This document shows, one piece after another, positions 55,627 to 64,000 of a stretch of 64,000 nt of DNA; position 1 is the stretch's first letter; the number at the start of each line of letters is the position of its first letter. The translations under genes and the position numbers were made by a program. Origin of the DNA: Paraburkholderia monticola (GTDB taxonomy: Bacteria; Pseudomonadota; Gammaproteobacteria; Burkholderiales; Burkholderiaceae); assembly GCF_001580545.1 (NCBI RefSeq), contig NZ_LRBG01000002.1:225081-289080 (forward strand), in the 5' to 3' direction. Below the pieces are notes generated by a model that was not told the origin of the DNA, searched no databases, and was given only the letters and a program-made list of their open reading frames with translations.

Positions 55627-56649
55627 TTACGCAAACCCCTGCGGATTCATCGACTGCCAGCGCCAGTGATCCGCGCACATCCGCTCGATGCCGAACTGCG
55701 CGCGCCAGCCGATGATCTTCTCGGCCGCGCCCGGATCCGCGAAGCACTGCGCGACGTCGCCGGGGCGGCGCGCGACGATCTCGTACGGCACCGGCCGCCC
55801 CGATGCCTGTTCGAACGAGCGCACCACGTCGAGCACGCTATAGCCTTGGCCCGTGCCCAGATTGACGACGAAGCTCGCATCGCGCTTGACGAGCGCATCG
55901 AGGGCGGCGAGATGCCCACGCGCGAGATCGACCACGTGGATGTAGTCGCGCACGCCGGTGCCGTCGGGCGTCTCATAGTCGCCGCCGAACACGCGCAGGC
56001 GCTCGAGCTTGCCGACCGCGACCTGGGCGACGTACGGCATCAGGTTGTTCGGAATCCCGGCCGGATCTTCGCCGATCAGGCCGCTTTCGTGCGCGCCGAC
56101 CGGATTGAAGTAGCGCAGCGTCGCGATGCGCCACGACGGGTCCGAGACTTCGAGATCGCGCAGGATCTGCTCGGCGATCAGCTTCGATTGACCATACGGA
56201 TTGGTCGCCGAAAGCGGGAACGATTCGTCGATCGGCGAGCTCTTCGGCACGCCGTACACGGTGGCCGATGAGCTGAACACGAACTGCTTGACGTTGCGAT
56301 CGCGCATCACGCCGAGCAGCGTCAGCAGGCTGCCCACATTGTTCGAGTAGTACTCGATCGGCTTCGCGACCGATTCGCCAACGGCCTTCAACGCCGCGAA
56401 GTGGATCGCGCCGGTGATCGGATGCGCGTCGAAAATGCGCTGGAGTGCCGCTTCGTCGCGCGCGTCGTCGTCGTAGAAGCTCACCGCACGGCCCGTGATT
56501 TTCTCGACCCGCCGCAGCGATTCGCGTTTGCTGTTCACGAGGTTGTCGATCACCACGACGTCGTAGCCGCCGTTCAGCAGTTCGACGCAGGTGTGCGAGC
56601 CGATGAAACCGGCGCCGCCCGTTACCAGAATCGTGCCCTTCGTGGTCAT
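55627..56649 (-). CDS. galE: UDP-glucose 4-epimerase (340 aa)
   Basis: Interconverts UDP-Glc and UDP-Gal (possibly the GlcNAc/GalNAc pair). [18 protein letters not shown] is the Rossmann motif, FSSSATVYG the Ser strand, and ATNPYGQSKLIAEQ holds the Tyr/Lys pair; RYFNPVGAHESGLIGEDP and TGVRDYIHVVDLA are GalE hallmarks. Standard length. Lies 12 bp downstream of the GT4 gene in a leftward set (Wzx, GT2, GT4, galE). Confidence 0.95.
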   Translation of the reverse strand: MTTKGTILVTGGAGFIGSHTCVELLNGGYDVVVIDNLVNSKRESLRRVEKITGRAVSFYDDDARDEAALQRIFDAHPITGAIHFAALKAVGESVAKPIEYYSNNVGSLLTLLGVMRDRNVKQFVFSSSATVYGVPKSSPIDESFPLSATNPYGQSKLIAEQILRDLEVSDPSWRIATLRYFNPVGAHESGLIGEDPAGIPNNLMPYVAQVAVGKLERLRVFGGDYETPDGTGVRDYIHVVDLARGHLAALDALVKRDASFVVNLGTGQGYSVLDVVRSFEQASGRPVPYEIVARRPGDVAQCFADPGAAEKIIGWRAQFGIERMCADHWRWQSMNPQGFA

Positions 56650-56661
56650 GCTGTTGCTCCC

Positions 56662-57834
56662 TTAAAGTAAAACACCCGTGATTTTCTGCACCAGGTCCTT
56701 ATAGGTTTCGACGACCGTGCGTTCGTCGAATTCGGTCGCGACTTTCTGTCGGCCGCGTTCCGCCATCGCGCGACGCTCCGCGACGCTCATGTCGAGCATG
56801 CGCGCGAGGCTCGCGGCGAGGCTTTCTGCATTGCGCGCTTCGCACAACAAGCCGTTGACACCATCGGCCACCACTTCGCGGCAGCCGGGCACATCGGTCG
56901 CGACGATCGGCCGGCCCATCGCCGACGCCTCCATCAGCGTGCGCGGCACGCCCTCGCGATACGACGGCAATACGACGCAATCGGCATCGGCGATGAACGG
57001 CCGCACGTCGTGCGCTTCGCCCAGGTACTCGATCACGCCTTCCTGTTCCCACGCGGCGACTTCGTCGCGCGTGATCGCGCTCGGATTGTCGACCCCGACC
57101 GGCCCGAGCAGCTGGAAACGCGCGTGGCGGTAACGCTGGCGCAATTGCCGCGCGGCCTCGACGTATTCGCCGACGCCCTTGTCCCACAGCAGCCGCCCGA
57201 TCAGCACGAAGCGAAACTCCTCGCGCTCACGCAGCGGCGTGAGCGCGAACTGCTCGAGATCGACGCCCTCGCCATGCAACAGCCGCGCGCGCTCGGGATG
57301 CACGAGCAGCTTGCCCTCGATGAACGCGGCCTGATCGTCGCGATTGAGGAACCACACTTCGCGCGGAAAGCGGAACGCGAAACGATACAGCTTTTTGGCG
57401 ACCTGCGCGGCGCGACTGTGCTGGATGAACACGTAGCCGAGCCCGGTGGTGACCGCCACCGACTGCACGCCAGCCAGTTTCGCCGCGATCGAGCCGTAGA
57501 TGTTCGGCTTGATCGTGTAGTGAAACACGACGTGCGGACGGATCGTGCGGTACTGGCGATACAGCGCGATGAGCGTGCGCAGATCCTGGCGCGGACTGGT
57601 GCCCTTGGAAGCCACCGGCAGCTCGATGCAGCGGCAGCCCATCGCGGCGAGCAGCTCGAACGTGCGGTCGCGCGGGGCGAGCACCGTCACGTCGACGCCG
57701 CGTCCGATCAGCGTGCGGATCAGCCCTTGCCGATACGTATAGATTGCCCAGGCCGTGTTGCAGACCAGTGTAATGCGCAGCGCGGGCGTCGACTTGAAAG
57801 AGGGCTTCATGCGGGGAGAGGCTGAGCGTTGCAT
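56662..57834 (-). CDS. GT4 glycosyltransferase (390 aa)
   Basis: GT-B enzyme similar to PglA/WbpX-type transferases acting on lipid-linked oligosaccharide. N-terminal ITLVCNTAWAIYTYRQGLI and VVFHYTIKPNIYGSIAAKLA; donor domain FVLIGRLLWDKGVGEYVEAA, PVGVDNPSAI and VVLPSYREGVPRTLMEASAM (E-x7-E type). Starts at 57834 or 57810; neither has a clear ribosome site. No membrane segment. Precedes galE, so a Gal-containing donor is plausible. Confidence 0.88.
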   Translation of the reverse strand: MQRSASPRMKPSFKSTPALRITLVCNTAWAIYTYRQGLIRTLIGRGVDVTVLAPRDRTFELLAAMGCRCIELPVASKGTSPRQDLRTLIALYRQYRTIRPHVVFHYTIKPNIYGSIAAKLAGVQSVAVTTGLGYVFIQHSRAAQVAKKLYRFAFRFPREVWFLNRDDQAAFIEGKLLVHPERARLLHGEGVDLEQFALTPLREREEFRFVLIGRLLWDKGVGEYVEAARQLRQRYRHARFQLLGPVGVDNPSAITRDEVAAWEQEGVIEYLGEAHDVRPFIADADCVVLPSYREGVPRTLMEASAMGRPIVATDVPGCREVVADGVNGLLCEARNAESLAASLARMLDMSVAERRAMAERGRQKVATEFDERTVVETYKDLVQKITGVLL

Positions 57835-57910
57835 CGGGCGTTGATCGGGAAAACGGATAGAGCAGCCAATACGGCCACGAACGAAGCGGCGTGCACCGCG
57901 CGCCGCGGGC

Positions 57911-58741
57911 TCAACGGCTCGCGCGCCGCGCGAACAGCGCGCGCTTGACCCGCTGCAAGGTGCGATAAGGCAGCATCAGATGCAGCAGATTCTTCGCGAG
58001 GCCCAACCAGTCATACGGATTGGCCACGTTGAAGTAGCGCAACTGCAAACGCAGCGTCGAGCCGATCTGCCGGCGCCGCTTCGTCGCGCTGATGCCGCCT
58101 TCGTTCAGCTCGTAATAGAGGCCGAGCTCCGGCAGATTCGCGCAGTCGTAGCGTTCCATCAGACGGACGAACAGATCGAGGTCTTCCGCCGAACGATACG
58201 CCGCGCGATAGTTGCCGACTGTGCGCACGGCATCGATACGCAGCATCATCGACGGATGCGCGAGGCATGAGCGGAAAAAGCGCTGACGCCGGATCGCGCT
58301 CGGCTCGCTCGGCGGCCGCAGCATGAAAAGCGGTTCGCCCGCGCGCGTGACGACCTGGGTCCACATGCCGAGGCCCGCCACATTCGGATGGGCGCCCATG
58401 AAGGCGCGCTGCTTCGCGAGCCGCCGCGGCACCGCGCGATCGCCCGCGTCGATGCGCGCCGCGTAGCGAAAGCCGCGCTGCGCGAGCGCGTCGATGCCGG
58501 TTTGCAGCGCGCGTTCGATACCGCTGTTCTGCGCCATGCGCAGCACCTCGATCTTCAGGTTCGGCAGCGTGGGCGCGACGATCGGCGGCGTGCTGCCGTC
58601 ATCGACGATCAGTACGTGCACCAGCGCACTTTCCTCGAACGACGCGAGCGTGGAATCGACGTCCGCCTGGCCGTTGTAGGCGGGCATCAGCACCGCGACG
58701 TCGTCGAGCGTGGTTTGCGCGGTGGCGGATGAATTCGTCAT
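57911..58741 (-). CDS. GT2 glycosyltransferase (276 aa)
   Basis: Soluble GT-A family 2 enzyme. VAVLMPAYNGQADVDSTLAS, VLIVDDGSTPPIV and FRYAARIDAGDRAVPRRL (DxD region DAGD) define the nucleotide-sugar site; CLAHPSMMLRIDAV and RSAEDLDLFVRLMER, with the ED catalytic base pair, follow. The start (ATG 58741) overlaps the flippase stop (ATGA). A much longer open frame continues through the flippase gene but is an artefact of composition. Confidence 0.9.
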   Translation of the reverse strand: MTNSSATAQTTLDDVAVLMPAYNGQADVDSTLASFEESALVHVLIVDDGSTPPIVAPTLPNLKIEVLRMAQNSGIERALQTGIDALAQRGFRYAARIDAGDRAVPRRLAKQRAFMGAHPNVAGLGMWTQVVTRAGEPLFMLRPPSEPSAIRRQRFFRSCLAHPSMMLRIDAVRTVGNYRAAYRSAEDLDLFVRLMERYDCANLPELGLYYELNEGGISATKRRRQIGSTLRLQLRYFNVANPYDWLGLAKNLLHLMLPYRTLQRVKRALFARRASR

Positions 58742-60000
58742 GGGCGCAATTTGAAACGGATGTAATAAAGATTGACCGACGCGGCCGCCAGATATCCAGC
58801 CGCGAGACCCACGAGCGCGCCATACGCGCCGAGTCGCGAAATCGCCAGCAGATTGACCGCGAACGCGACGGCCAGCGCGAGCAGCCACTTCGCGAGCAAC
58901 ACGAACTTGGCCTGATACTTGAGCACGACCAGATTGCCGATCGCCTCGATACCGGCCGGCACAGAAAGCCACACGGCCCAGCGGAAGATGTCGATTGCGC
59001 CTTCGAAATCCGGCCCGAACACGCGGCGGATGATGAAGCCCGCGAGCAGATCGAGCACGAGCGCGCCGCCCACCATCAGCACGGCGGTCAGCGCCGTGAG
59101 CCGCCACATGTTGCGGCGCAGTTGCGCGATGCCCTGCACGCGATAGACGAACGCCGGCGCAATGGTTTGCGCGAGCATCAGCGCGAGCGTGATCCAGTTT
59201 TCGTTCAACTGCTGGGCGGCCGAATAGCGTCCGAGGTCGGCGAACGAAATCGCGCGCTCGAGCATCAGCCGGTCCAGTTTCAGGAACAGGTACATACAGA
59301 TGAGCCCGAGCCAGAACACGGTGCCCGCGCTCGCGAAGTGTTTGAACAGCGTTCGGTCGACGTGCCAGCCGAGCTTGCCGCCGTGCCGGCGCATGAAGTA
59401 GAGCAACAGCACCGCGCCGATCGCCGCCGATTCGAGCGCCCACAGCCAGCCGAAGCGGGCGGGCGCGGCCATCGCGCGCACCAGCAGATAGACGAGGCCG
59501 GCCTTCACCACCGCGGTGCTCATGCTGGTCAGCAACTGCGGCTTGCTGTAGGTCATGCTTTGCAGCCACGCGTTGATCACGCCGACGAACGGTTCGCGAA
59601 ACAGCATCGTTACCGCGAGGCCCGCGAGCATCGCGCCGACGAGCGGTTCGAACACATGCAGCGCGATGCCGAGCCATGTCAGCAGCAGCGCGAGCGCCGA
59701 CACCGCAAAGCGCAGCGCAAAGGCGCTGCCGAGCACGGTGCCGAGTTGTTCGGGCGAGCGGTTGACGATGGTCGGGACCAGAATCTCCGCGCCGCAGACC
59801 CACGTGATCGGCGAGAGCACCAGCAGCAGCGTGTTCGCGTATTGCCATTTGCCGAACGTATCGGGCCCGAAGTAACGCGCGAGCATGCCGCTGATCACGA
59901 TCGCGACGCCGATCTGCGTGAGCCGCTCGAGCCCCAGCCAGACGATGTTCGTAAACGCTCGGGTGACGTCGGGATTGGCGAAGCGCTTGACCGTCAGCAT
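58738..60000 (-). CDS. Polysaccharide flippase, Wzx-like (420 aa)
   Basis: Membrane protein with about 12 hydrophobic helices of the MOP superfamily polysaccharide-transport branch. Begins FTNIVWLGLERLTQIGVAIV and YFGPDTFGKWQYANTLLLVL, the usual opening; a charged middle region (FASAGTVFWLGLICMYLFLK) and VFGPDFEGAIDIFRWAVWLS follow. It flips undecaprenyl-PP oligosaccharide units. A Wzx normally pairs with a Wzy polymerase, but no clear Wzy is nearby, whereas the window's O-antigen export is by ABC transporter. First gene of the leftward set GT2-GT4-galE. Confidence 0.88.
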   Translation of the reverse strand: MLTVKRFANPDVTRAFTNIVWLGLERLTQIGVAIVISGMLARYFGPDTFGKWQYANTLLLVLSPITWVCGAEILVPTIVNRSPEQLGTVLGSAFALRFAVSALALLLTWLGIALHVFEPLVGAMLAGLAVTMLFREPFVGVINAWLQSMTYSKPQLLTSMSTAVVKAGLVYLLVRAMAAPARFGWLWALESAAIGAVLLLYFMRRHGGKLGWHVDRTLFKHFASAGTVFWLGLICMYLFLKLDRLMLERAISFADLGRYSAAQQLNENWITLALMLAQTIAPAFVYRVQGIAQLRRNMWRLTALTAVLMVGGALVLDLLAGFIIRRVFGPDFEGAIDIFRWAVWLSVPAGIEAIGNLVVLKYQAKFVLLAKWLLALAVAFAVNLLAISRLGAYGALVGLAAGYLAAASVNLYYIRFKLRP

Positions 60001-60304
60001 CCGTTGGCCGCTCGCCGCTGCGCGTCGGTCGAGCCGCCTCGTACGGCTCTATATGAGGCGCCATGCGCGTTCGCCCGCCCGGCCGGCAGCCGTGGCAACT
60101 TTACAAATGGAGGGCGTCTAAGCATTAGAATGGCGGTACTCAGGCTGGTCAGAAGAACGCAATTATAAGTTGGAACCGGACCGCTTCCGGCAAGGGTGCA
60201 TCGAGTCGTGGTAACACGGGTTTTTTATGCGATTTTTTTCGCGTTTTTACCGGTTATCGTCGGTGTACAGGTCAAAATTTTCCATTGCACGCAAGTGAGC
60301 CAAC
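60001..60304. other. Intergenic region between divergent flippase and manB
   Basis: About 300 bp with no supported gene. A TATAAG at about 60164 and T-rich patches near 60230 may be promoter elements for manB; no clear -35 was found. manB has AAGTGAG as its ribosome site. Confidence 0.35.
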
Positions 60305-61699
60305 ATGATCTCCAAATCCATTTTCAAGGCGTATGACATTCGTGGCGTCATTGGCAAGACGCTCGACGTCGATGCCGCGCGTTCCATCGGTCGCGCCTTC
60401 GGCAGCGAAGTGCGCGCGCAGGGCGGTGACGCGGTCGTGGTCGCGCGCGACGGGCGCCTGTCGGGTCCCGACCTGATCGCAGCGTTGTCCGACGGTCTGC
60501 GTGCGGCCGGCGTCGATGTCGTCAACGTGGGCATGGTGCCCACGCCGGTCGGCTACTTCGCGGCAAGCGTGCCGTTGAAGCTCGCGGGCGGCGAGCGCCG
60601 CGTCGACTCGTGCATCGTCGTGACCGGTAGCCATAATCCGCCGGACTACAACGGCTTCAAGATGGTGTTGCGCGGCGCCGCCATTTACGGCGAGCAGATT
60701 CTCGCGCTGCATCAACGTATCGTCGACGAAAACTTCTCCGCCGGTAGCGGCAGCTACACCGAGTACGACGTCGCCGACGCGTATCTGGAGCGCATCGCGA
60801 GCGACGTGAAGCTCGCGCGTCCGATCAAGATCGTCGTCGATACCGGCAACGGCGTGGCCGGTGGGCTCGCGCCGAAGCTGTTCAAAAAGCTCGGCTGCGA
60901 ACTGGTCGAACTGTTCACGGAAATTGACGGCAATTTTCCGAACCATCACCCGGACCCGGCGCACCCGGAGAACCTCGAAGACGTGATTCGCGCGCTGAAG
61001 GAAACCGATGCGGAAATCGGCTTCGCGTTCGACGGCGACGGCGACCGCCTCGGCGTCGTCACGAAAGATGGCCAGATCATCTACCCGGACCGTCAGCTGA
61101 TGCTGTTCGCCGAAGAAGTGCTCTCGCGCAACAAGGGCGCGCAGATCATCTACGACGTGAAGTGCACGCGCAATCTCGCGAAGTGGGTCAAGGACAAGGG
61201 CGGCGAGCCGCTGATGTGGAAGACCGGTCACTCGCTCGTGAAGGCGAAGCTGCGCGAAACCGGCGCTCCGCTGGCCGGCGAAATGAGCGGCCACGTATTC
61301 TTCAAGGACCGCTGGTACGGTTTCGACGACGGCCTGTACACGGGCGCGCGTCTGCTCGAAATCCTCACGCGCGTCGCCGACCCGAGCAAGCTGCTGAACT
61401 CGCTGCCGAACTCTCACTCCACGCCCGAGCTGCAACTGAAGCTCGAAGAAGGCGAGAACTTCGAGCTGATCGCGCGTTTGCAGCAGAACGCGAAGTTCAC
61501 CGGCGCGGACGACGTCGTGAAGATCGACGGTCTGCGCGTCGAATATCCGGACGGCTTCGGCCTCGCGCGTTCGTCGAACACCACGCCGGTCGTCGTGATG
61601 CGTTTCGAAGCCGACAACGACGCGGCGCTCAAGCGCATCCAGGACGACTTCCGCCGCGTGATTCTGGCGGAGAAGGCCGACGCGAAACTGCCGTTCTGA
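60305..61699 (+). CDS. manB: Phosphomannomutase/phosphoglucomutase (464 aa)
   Basis: Alpha-D-phosphohexomutase of the AlgC/ManB type, interconverting mannose-6-P and mannose-1-P (and glucose phosphates). IFKAYDIRGVIGKTL opens the fold; IVVTGSHNPPDYNGFKM contains the phosphoserine; FAFDGDGDRLGVV binds Mg; MWKTGHSLVKAK and APLAGEMSGHVFFKDRWYG bind sugar. Supplies ManC, and possibly glucose-1-P for RfbA. Followed by a strong terminator. Confidence 0.95.
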   Translation: MISKSIFKAYDIRGVIGKTLDVDAARSIGRAFGSEVRAQGGDAVVVARDGRLSGPDLIAALSDGLRAAGVDVVNVGMVPTPVGYFAASVPLKLAGGERRVDSCIVVTGSHNPPDYNGFKMVLRGAAIYGEQILALHQRIVDENFSAGSGSYTEYDVADAYLERIASDVKLARPIKIVVDTGNGVAGGLAPKLFKKLGCELVELFTEIDGNFPNHHPDPAHPENLEDVIRALKETDAEIGFAFDGDGDRLGVVTKDGQIIYPDRQLMLFAEEVLSRNKGAQIIYDVKCTRNLAKWVKDKGGEPLMWKTGHSLVKAKLRETGAPLAGEMSGHVFFKDRWYGFDDGLYTGARLLEILTRVADPSKLLNSLPNSHSTPELQLKLEEGENFELIARLQQNAKFTGADDVVKIDGLRVEYPDGFGLARSSNTTPVVVMRFEADNDAALKRIQDDFRRVILAEKADAKLPF

Positions 61700-61761
61700 C
61701 GACCGATGCGGCGGCGCGCTTCGACGCTCATCGAGACGGATCGAAGCGTCGCCGCCAGCGA

Positions 61762-61796
61762 ACGCGGCGCGGGTTGCCTTACCGCGCCGCGTTTTT
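61762..61796 (+). terminator. Intrinsic terminator after manB
   Basis: Perfect 11-bp stem ACGCGGCGCGG / CCGCGCCGCGT with a 9-base loop and a T-run (61792-61796), 63 bp past the manB stop. Confidence 0.88.
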
Positions 61797-61874
61797 CATG
61801 CGTTTTACGGATCACGCGCTAGAATTGCGGTCCTCTCAACGCATCTTCGAGCCGGACAACCGGTTTTCCCACTC

Positions 61875-62876
61875 TTGAGCGCGCAAAAGATACTGATCGT
61901 GAGGGTGTCGTCGCTGGGCGACGTCGTTCACAACATGCCCGCAATCGCCGACATCAAGCGCCGCCATCCCGACGCGCAGATCGACTGGCTCGTCGAGGAA
62001 AGCTTCGTCGGGCTCGTGGAACTCGTGACCGGCGTGCGGCGCGCGATTCCCGTGTCATTGCGGCGCTGGCGCAAGCGCATCCTGTCCGTCGACAACTGGC
62101 GCGAGATCGGCGCGTTTCGCCGCGCGCTCGTCGCCGAGCACTACGATCTGGTGATCGACTGCCAGGGGCTCATCAAGACCGCCTGGGTCGCAAGCATGGC
62201 TCGCGGGCCGCTGGTCGGCCTCGGCAACCGCACCGACGGCGCCGGCTACGAATGGCCGGTGCGCTTCTTTTACGGGCGACGCGTGCCGATCCCGCCGCGC
62301 ACGCACGTGGTCGAGCGCACGCGTCAACTGGTGGCCGCGGCGTTGAACGACCCGCCGCCGCAACCCACCGACGACATCGACTTCAGTCTCGACACGGGGC
62401 GCGCGGCGCTCGCGCTGTCGCAGGCGAATCTGAACCTGCCGGTGCCGTACGTGGTGTTCGTGCACGCGACTTCGCGCGCCGACAAGCAGTGGCCCGATAC
62501 CGCGTGGATCGAACTCGGGCAGTCGCTGGTGCGGCGCGGCGCGTCGATCGTGCTGCCGTGGGGCAGCGACGCCGAGCGCGCGACCAGCGAGCGGCTCGCG
62601 AAGGAGTTCGGCGCGGCCGCCATCGTGCCGCCGAAGCTGTCGCTGCCGGCGGTGGTCGGGCTGATCGACGGCGCGGCCGCGACGGTCGGGGTCGACACCG
62701 GTCTGGTTCACATCGCCGCGGCGCTGAAGCGGCCCACGGTCGAGTTGTACAATTTCTCGACTGCGTGGCGCACCGGCGGCTACTGGTCGCCGAACGTCGT
62801 CAATCTCGGCGCGGCCGGGCAGCCGCCCACCCTGCAGCAGGTCAAGTCGGCGCTGGCCGGGTTTGGTCTGCTGTAA
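61875..62876 (+). CDS. waaC: Lipopolysaccharide heptosyltransferase I (333 aa)
   Basis: Adds the first L,D-heptose to Kdo2-lipid A at the inner membrane. GT9 family: KILIVRVSSLGDVVHNMPAI at the N-terminus with the catalytic Asp, DLVIDCQGLIKTAW, and VVFVHATSRADKQWPDTAWI in the donor domain, ending GLIDGAAATVGVDTGLVHIA and PTVELYNFSTAWRTGGYW. The start is TTG at 61875; no in-frame ATG precedes the conserved N-terminus. A TAGAAT at 61820-61825 may be its -10. Core LPS gene. Confidence 0.95.
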   Translation: MSAQKILIVRVSSLGDVVHNMPAIADIKRRHPDAQIDWLVEESFVGLVELVTGVRRAIPVSLRRWRKRILSVDNWREIGAFRRALVAEHYDLVIDCQGLIKTAWVASMARGPLVGLGNRTDGAGYEWPVRFFYGRRVPIPPRTHVVERTRQLVAAALNDPPPQPTDDIDFSLDTGRAALALSQANLNLPVPYVVFVHATSRADKQWPDTAWIELGQSLVRRGASIVLPWGSDAERATSERLAKEFGAAAIVPPKLSLPAVVGLIDGAAATVGVDTGLVHIAAALKRPTVELYNFSTAWRTGGYWSPNVVNLGAAGQPPTLQQVKSALAGFGLL

Positions 62877-62972
62877 CCCGGGTTGGCTGTAAGCCGGGCC
62901 GGCAGTCATCTGCACCTGCTGCAACCCTTCGGTGCGCTTCGCCTTGCGCACCCTCCGTTCCCAAGGGCGACC

Positions 62973-63857
62973 ATGAACGAAACCCAGATCATCGAAGTAG
63001 CGAACGCCGACTGGCACGGCTGCAACCTGTCCGTGCCTCGCGAAACGCTGCTCGCCGGCGTCGAGCGCGGCAAGGTGCTGTACTTCCCGAACCTGCGCTT
63101 TGCGATCGAAGGCGGCGAGCAGGCGCTGCTCGATCCCGCGCTCGCCGATCCGAACCGCAAGAACATCAGCCTCGAACCGAACGGCGGCGCGCTGCATGGC
63201 GTGGCCGGCGACGCGGTCACGCAATCGGCGGTGCGCGCTTTGATCGCGCGTTATCAGGCGAATGCGCGCACGCTCGTCGACGGACTCTTTCCCGAGTACA
63301 ACGGCAAGCTGCGTGTCGCGCCGACGAGCCTGCGGCTGCATCAGGTCGAGACCCGCGAAACCTCGTGGCGCAAGGACGATAGCCGCCTGCACGTCGACGC
63401 GTTTCCGTCGCGGCCGAACTACGGCGAGCGCATCCTGCGCGTGTTCACCAACGTGAATCCGCACGGCGTGCCGCGCGTGTGGCGCGTCGGCGAGCCGTTC
63501 GAGAACATGGCGCAACGCTTCCTGCCGCGTATCAAGCCGCAGATGCCGGGCTCCGCGTGGCTGCTCAATCTGCTGCACGTGACCAAATCGCTGCGCAGCG
63601 AGTACGACCACCTGATGCTCAATCTGCATGACGGCATGAAGGCCGACCTCGACTATCAGAAGACGAGTCCGCAGGAGACCATGCCGTTTCCGCCGGGCAG
63701 CGTTTGGGTGTGCTTCTCCGACCAGACTTCGCACGCAGTGATGTCCGGCCAGTTCATGCTGGAGCAGACGTTCTTCCTGCCGGTCAAGGCGATGGCGCAG
63801 CCGGAATGCGCGCCGCTCGGGATTCTCGAGCGCCTGAAGGGTAGGGCGCTGGTTTGA
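62973..63857 (+). CDS. kdoO: Kdo 3-hydroxylase KdoO (294 aa)
   Basis: Fe(II)/2-oxoglutarate-dependent oxygenase that hydroxylates the side-chain Kdo of LPS to Ko, known from Burkholderia and Yersinia. The iron motif HVDAFPSRPNYGERILRVF supplies HxD, and the distal His is in FSDQTSHAVMSGQFMLEQ. ATG 62973 follows a weak site (AAGGG); the frame extends to 62883 but lacks homology. Ninety-six bp after waaC, so a lipid A-core gene pair. Confidence 0.92.
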   Translation: MNETQIIEVANADWHGCNLSVPRETLLAGVERGKVLYFPNLRFAIEGGEQALLDPALADPNRKNISLEPNGGALHGVAGDAVTQSAVRALIARYQANARTLVDGLFPEYNGKLRVAPTSLRLHQVETRETSWRKDDSRLHVDAFPSRPNYGERILRVFTNVNPHGVPRVWRVGEPFENMAQRFLPRIKPQMPGSAWLLNLLHVTKSLRSEYDHLMLNLHDGMKADLDYQKTSPQETMPFPPGSVWVCFSDQTSHAVMSGQFMLEQTFFLPVKAMAQPECAPLGILERLKGRALV

Positions 63858-64000
63858 ACGCGGCGGTTGATCCGAGGGCTGGACAGGTGCCGGCCCGCAT
63901 CGCGCGCGCGAGCGACCCGAGCTTGCCGATGCAGGCGAAGCAGGCAAACCCCGCAAACCCCACGAACCCCGCAAACCCCGCGAACCCCACGAACCCCACG
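63854..64000 (+). CDS. Possible low-complexity ORF start (runs off window)
   Basis: An open frame begins at TTG 63854 (overlapping the kdoO stop, TTGA) or ATG 63929 and runs to the window edge. After MQAKQA it encodes repeated Asn-Pro-Ala / Asn-Pro-Thr units. No ribosome site is clear at either start. It may be the Pro-rich N-terminus of the next gene in the waaC-kdoO row, or untranslated repeat. Cannot be decided without the sequence to the right. Confidence 0.3.
   Translation, partial: MNAAVDPRAGQVPARIARASDPSLPMQAKQANPANPTNPANPANPTNPT
63947..64000 (+). repeat. Six tandem 9-bp repeats at the window end
   Basis: Units of AACCCC(G/A)C(A/G) in register from 63947 to the last base: GCA, ACG, GCA, GCG, ACG, ACG variants. 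They probably continue past the window. Nine is a multiple of three, so copy change would keep frame. Confidence 0.9.

Noticed and set aside
57911..60064. 717-aa leftward frame read as one protein
   Set aside because: Its last 276 residues are the GT2; the rest overlaps the flippase in another frame and has no protein-like character.
58729..60168. 479-aa plus-strand frame over the flippase
   Set aside because: Arg/His/Glu-rich shadow of a hydrophobic membrane protein.
62055..63974. 639-aa open frame antisense to waaC and kdoO
   Set aside because: Arises from high third-position GC; both opposite genes are recognisable families.
63947..64000. CRISPR array
   Set aside because: Units are 9 bp, contiguous and without spacers.

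Overview
The window looks like a chromosomal segment of a Paraburkholderia/Burkholderia-type betaproteobacterium. It is GC-rich, with a Burkholderiales porin, groESL under a CIRCE operator, a yqgE-ruvX-pyrR-pyrB-pyrC' pyrimidine cluster, and the lipid A/core genes waaC and kdoO. The assignment comes from gene content and protein style; no database search was possible.

Layout. 1-15.5 kb is mostly core genome: the 5' end of an exported protein, a general porin, groES-groEL, cysC, a ThiD-like kinase, rubredoxin, an unknown alanine-rich protein, then yqgE-ruvX-pyrR-pyrB-pyrC'-acyltransferase and a convergent apaH. 16-19.4 kb is rfbBACD (dTDP-L-rhamnose). 19.9-28.6 kb holds gmd, rmd and fcl (GDP-deoxyhexoses), a large glycosyltransferase, the O-antigen ABC transporter wzm-wzt, and a methyltransferase with a repetitive coiled-coil N-terminus. 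28.6-31.6 kb is an insertion-sequence graveyard (IS3, IS66 and IS5-like scars) around an intact OafA-type acyltransferase. 31.7-41.6 kb is a nine-gene leftward run: a GT-C-like membrane protein, GT2, an SMR-type small transporter, a TIM-barrel isomerase, an SDR-like protein, an FAD oxidoreductase, a second membrane GT2, a GT4 and manC. 41.9-48.7 kb reads rightward: two paralogous 394-aa GT4 enzymes flanking a WbpM-type dehydratase, then a WbpV-like epimerase/reductase and a WbpL-like initiating transferase. 48.7-52.0 kb is a leftward GT-C/GtrA/GtrB-like triad. 52.2-64 kb has a 72-aa protein, a second WecA-like transferase, a chemoreceptor, galE, GT4, GT2 and a Wzx-like flippase, then manB, waaC, kdoO and the start of a low-complexity ORF.

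How the genes fit together. ManB and ManC make GDP-mannose; Gmd with Rmd or Fcl converts it to GDP-D-rhamnose or GDP-L-fucose-type sugars; RfbBACD makes dTDP-L-rhamnose. The WbpM/WbpV/WbpL-like set probably builds a UDP-QuiNAc/FucNAc-type primer on undecaprenyl phosphate, GT4 enzymes extend it, and Wzm/Wzt (Wzt has an extra C-terminal domain) exports the finished chain. The coiled-coil methyltransferase is a candidate terminator and chain-length ruler. Two separate undecaprenyl-phosphate-linked side-chain modules, one with GtrA and one with an SMR-like protein plus unusual sugar-tailoring enzymes, may decorate the chain in the periplasm. The second module and the repeat-bearing methyltransferase are the best candidates for undescribed biology here.
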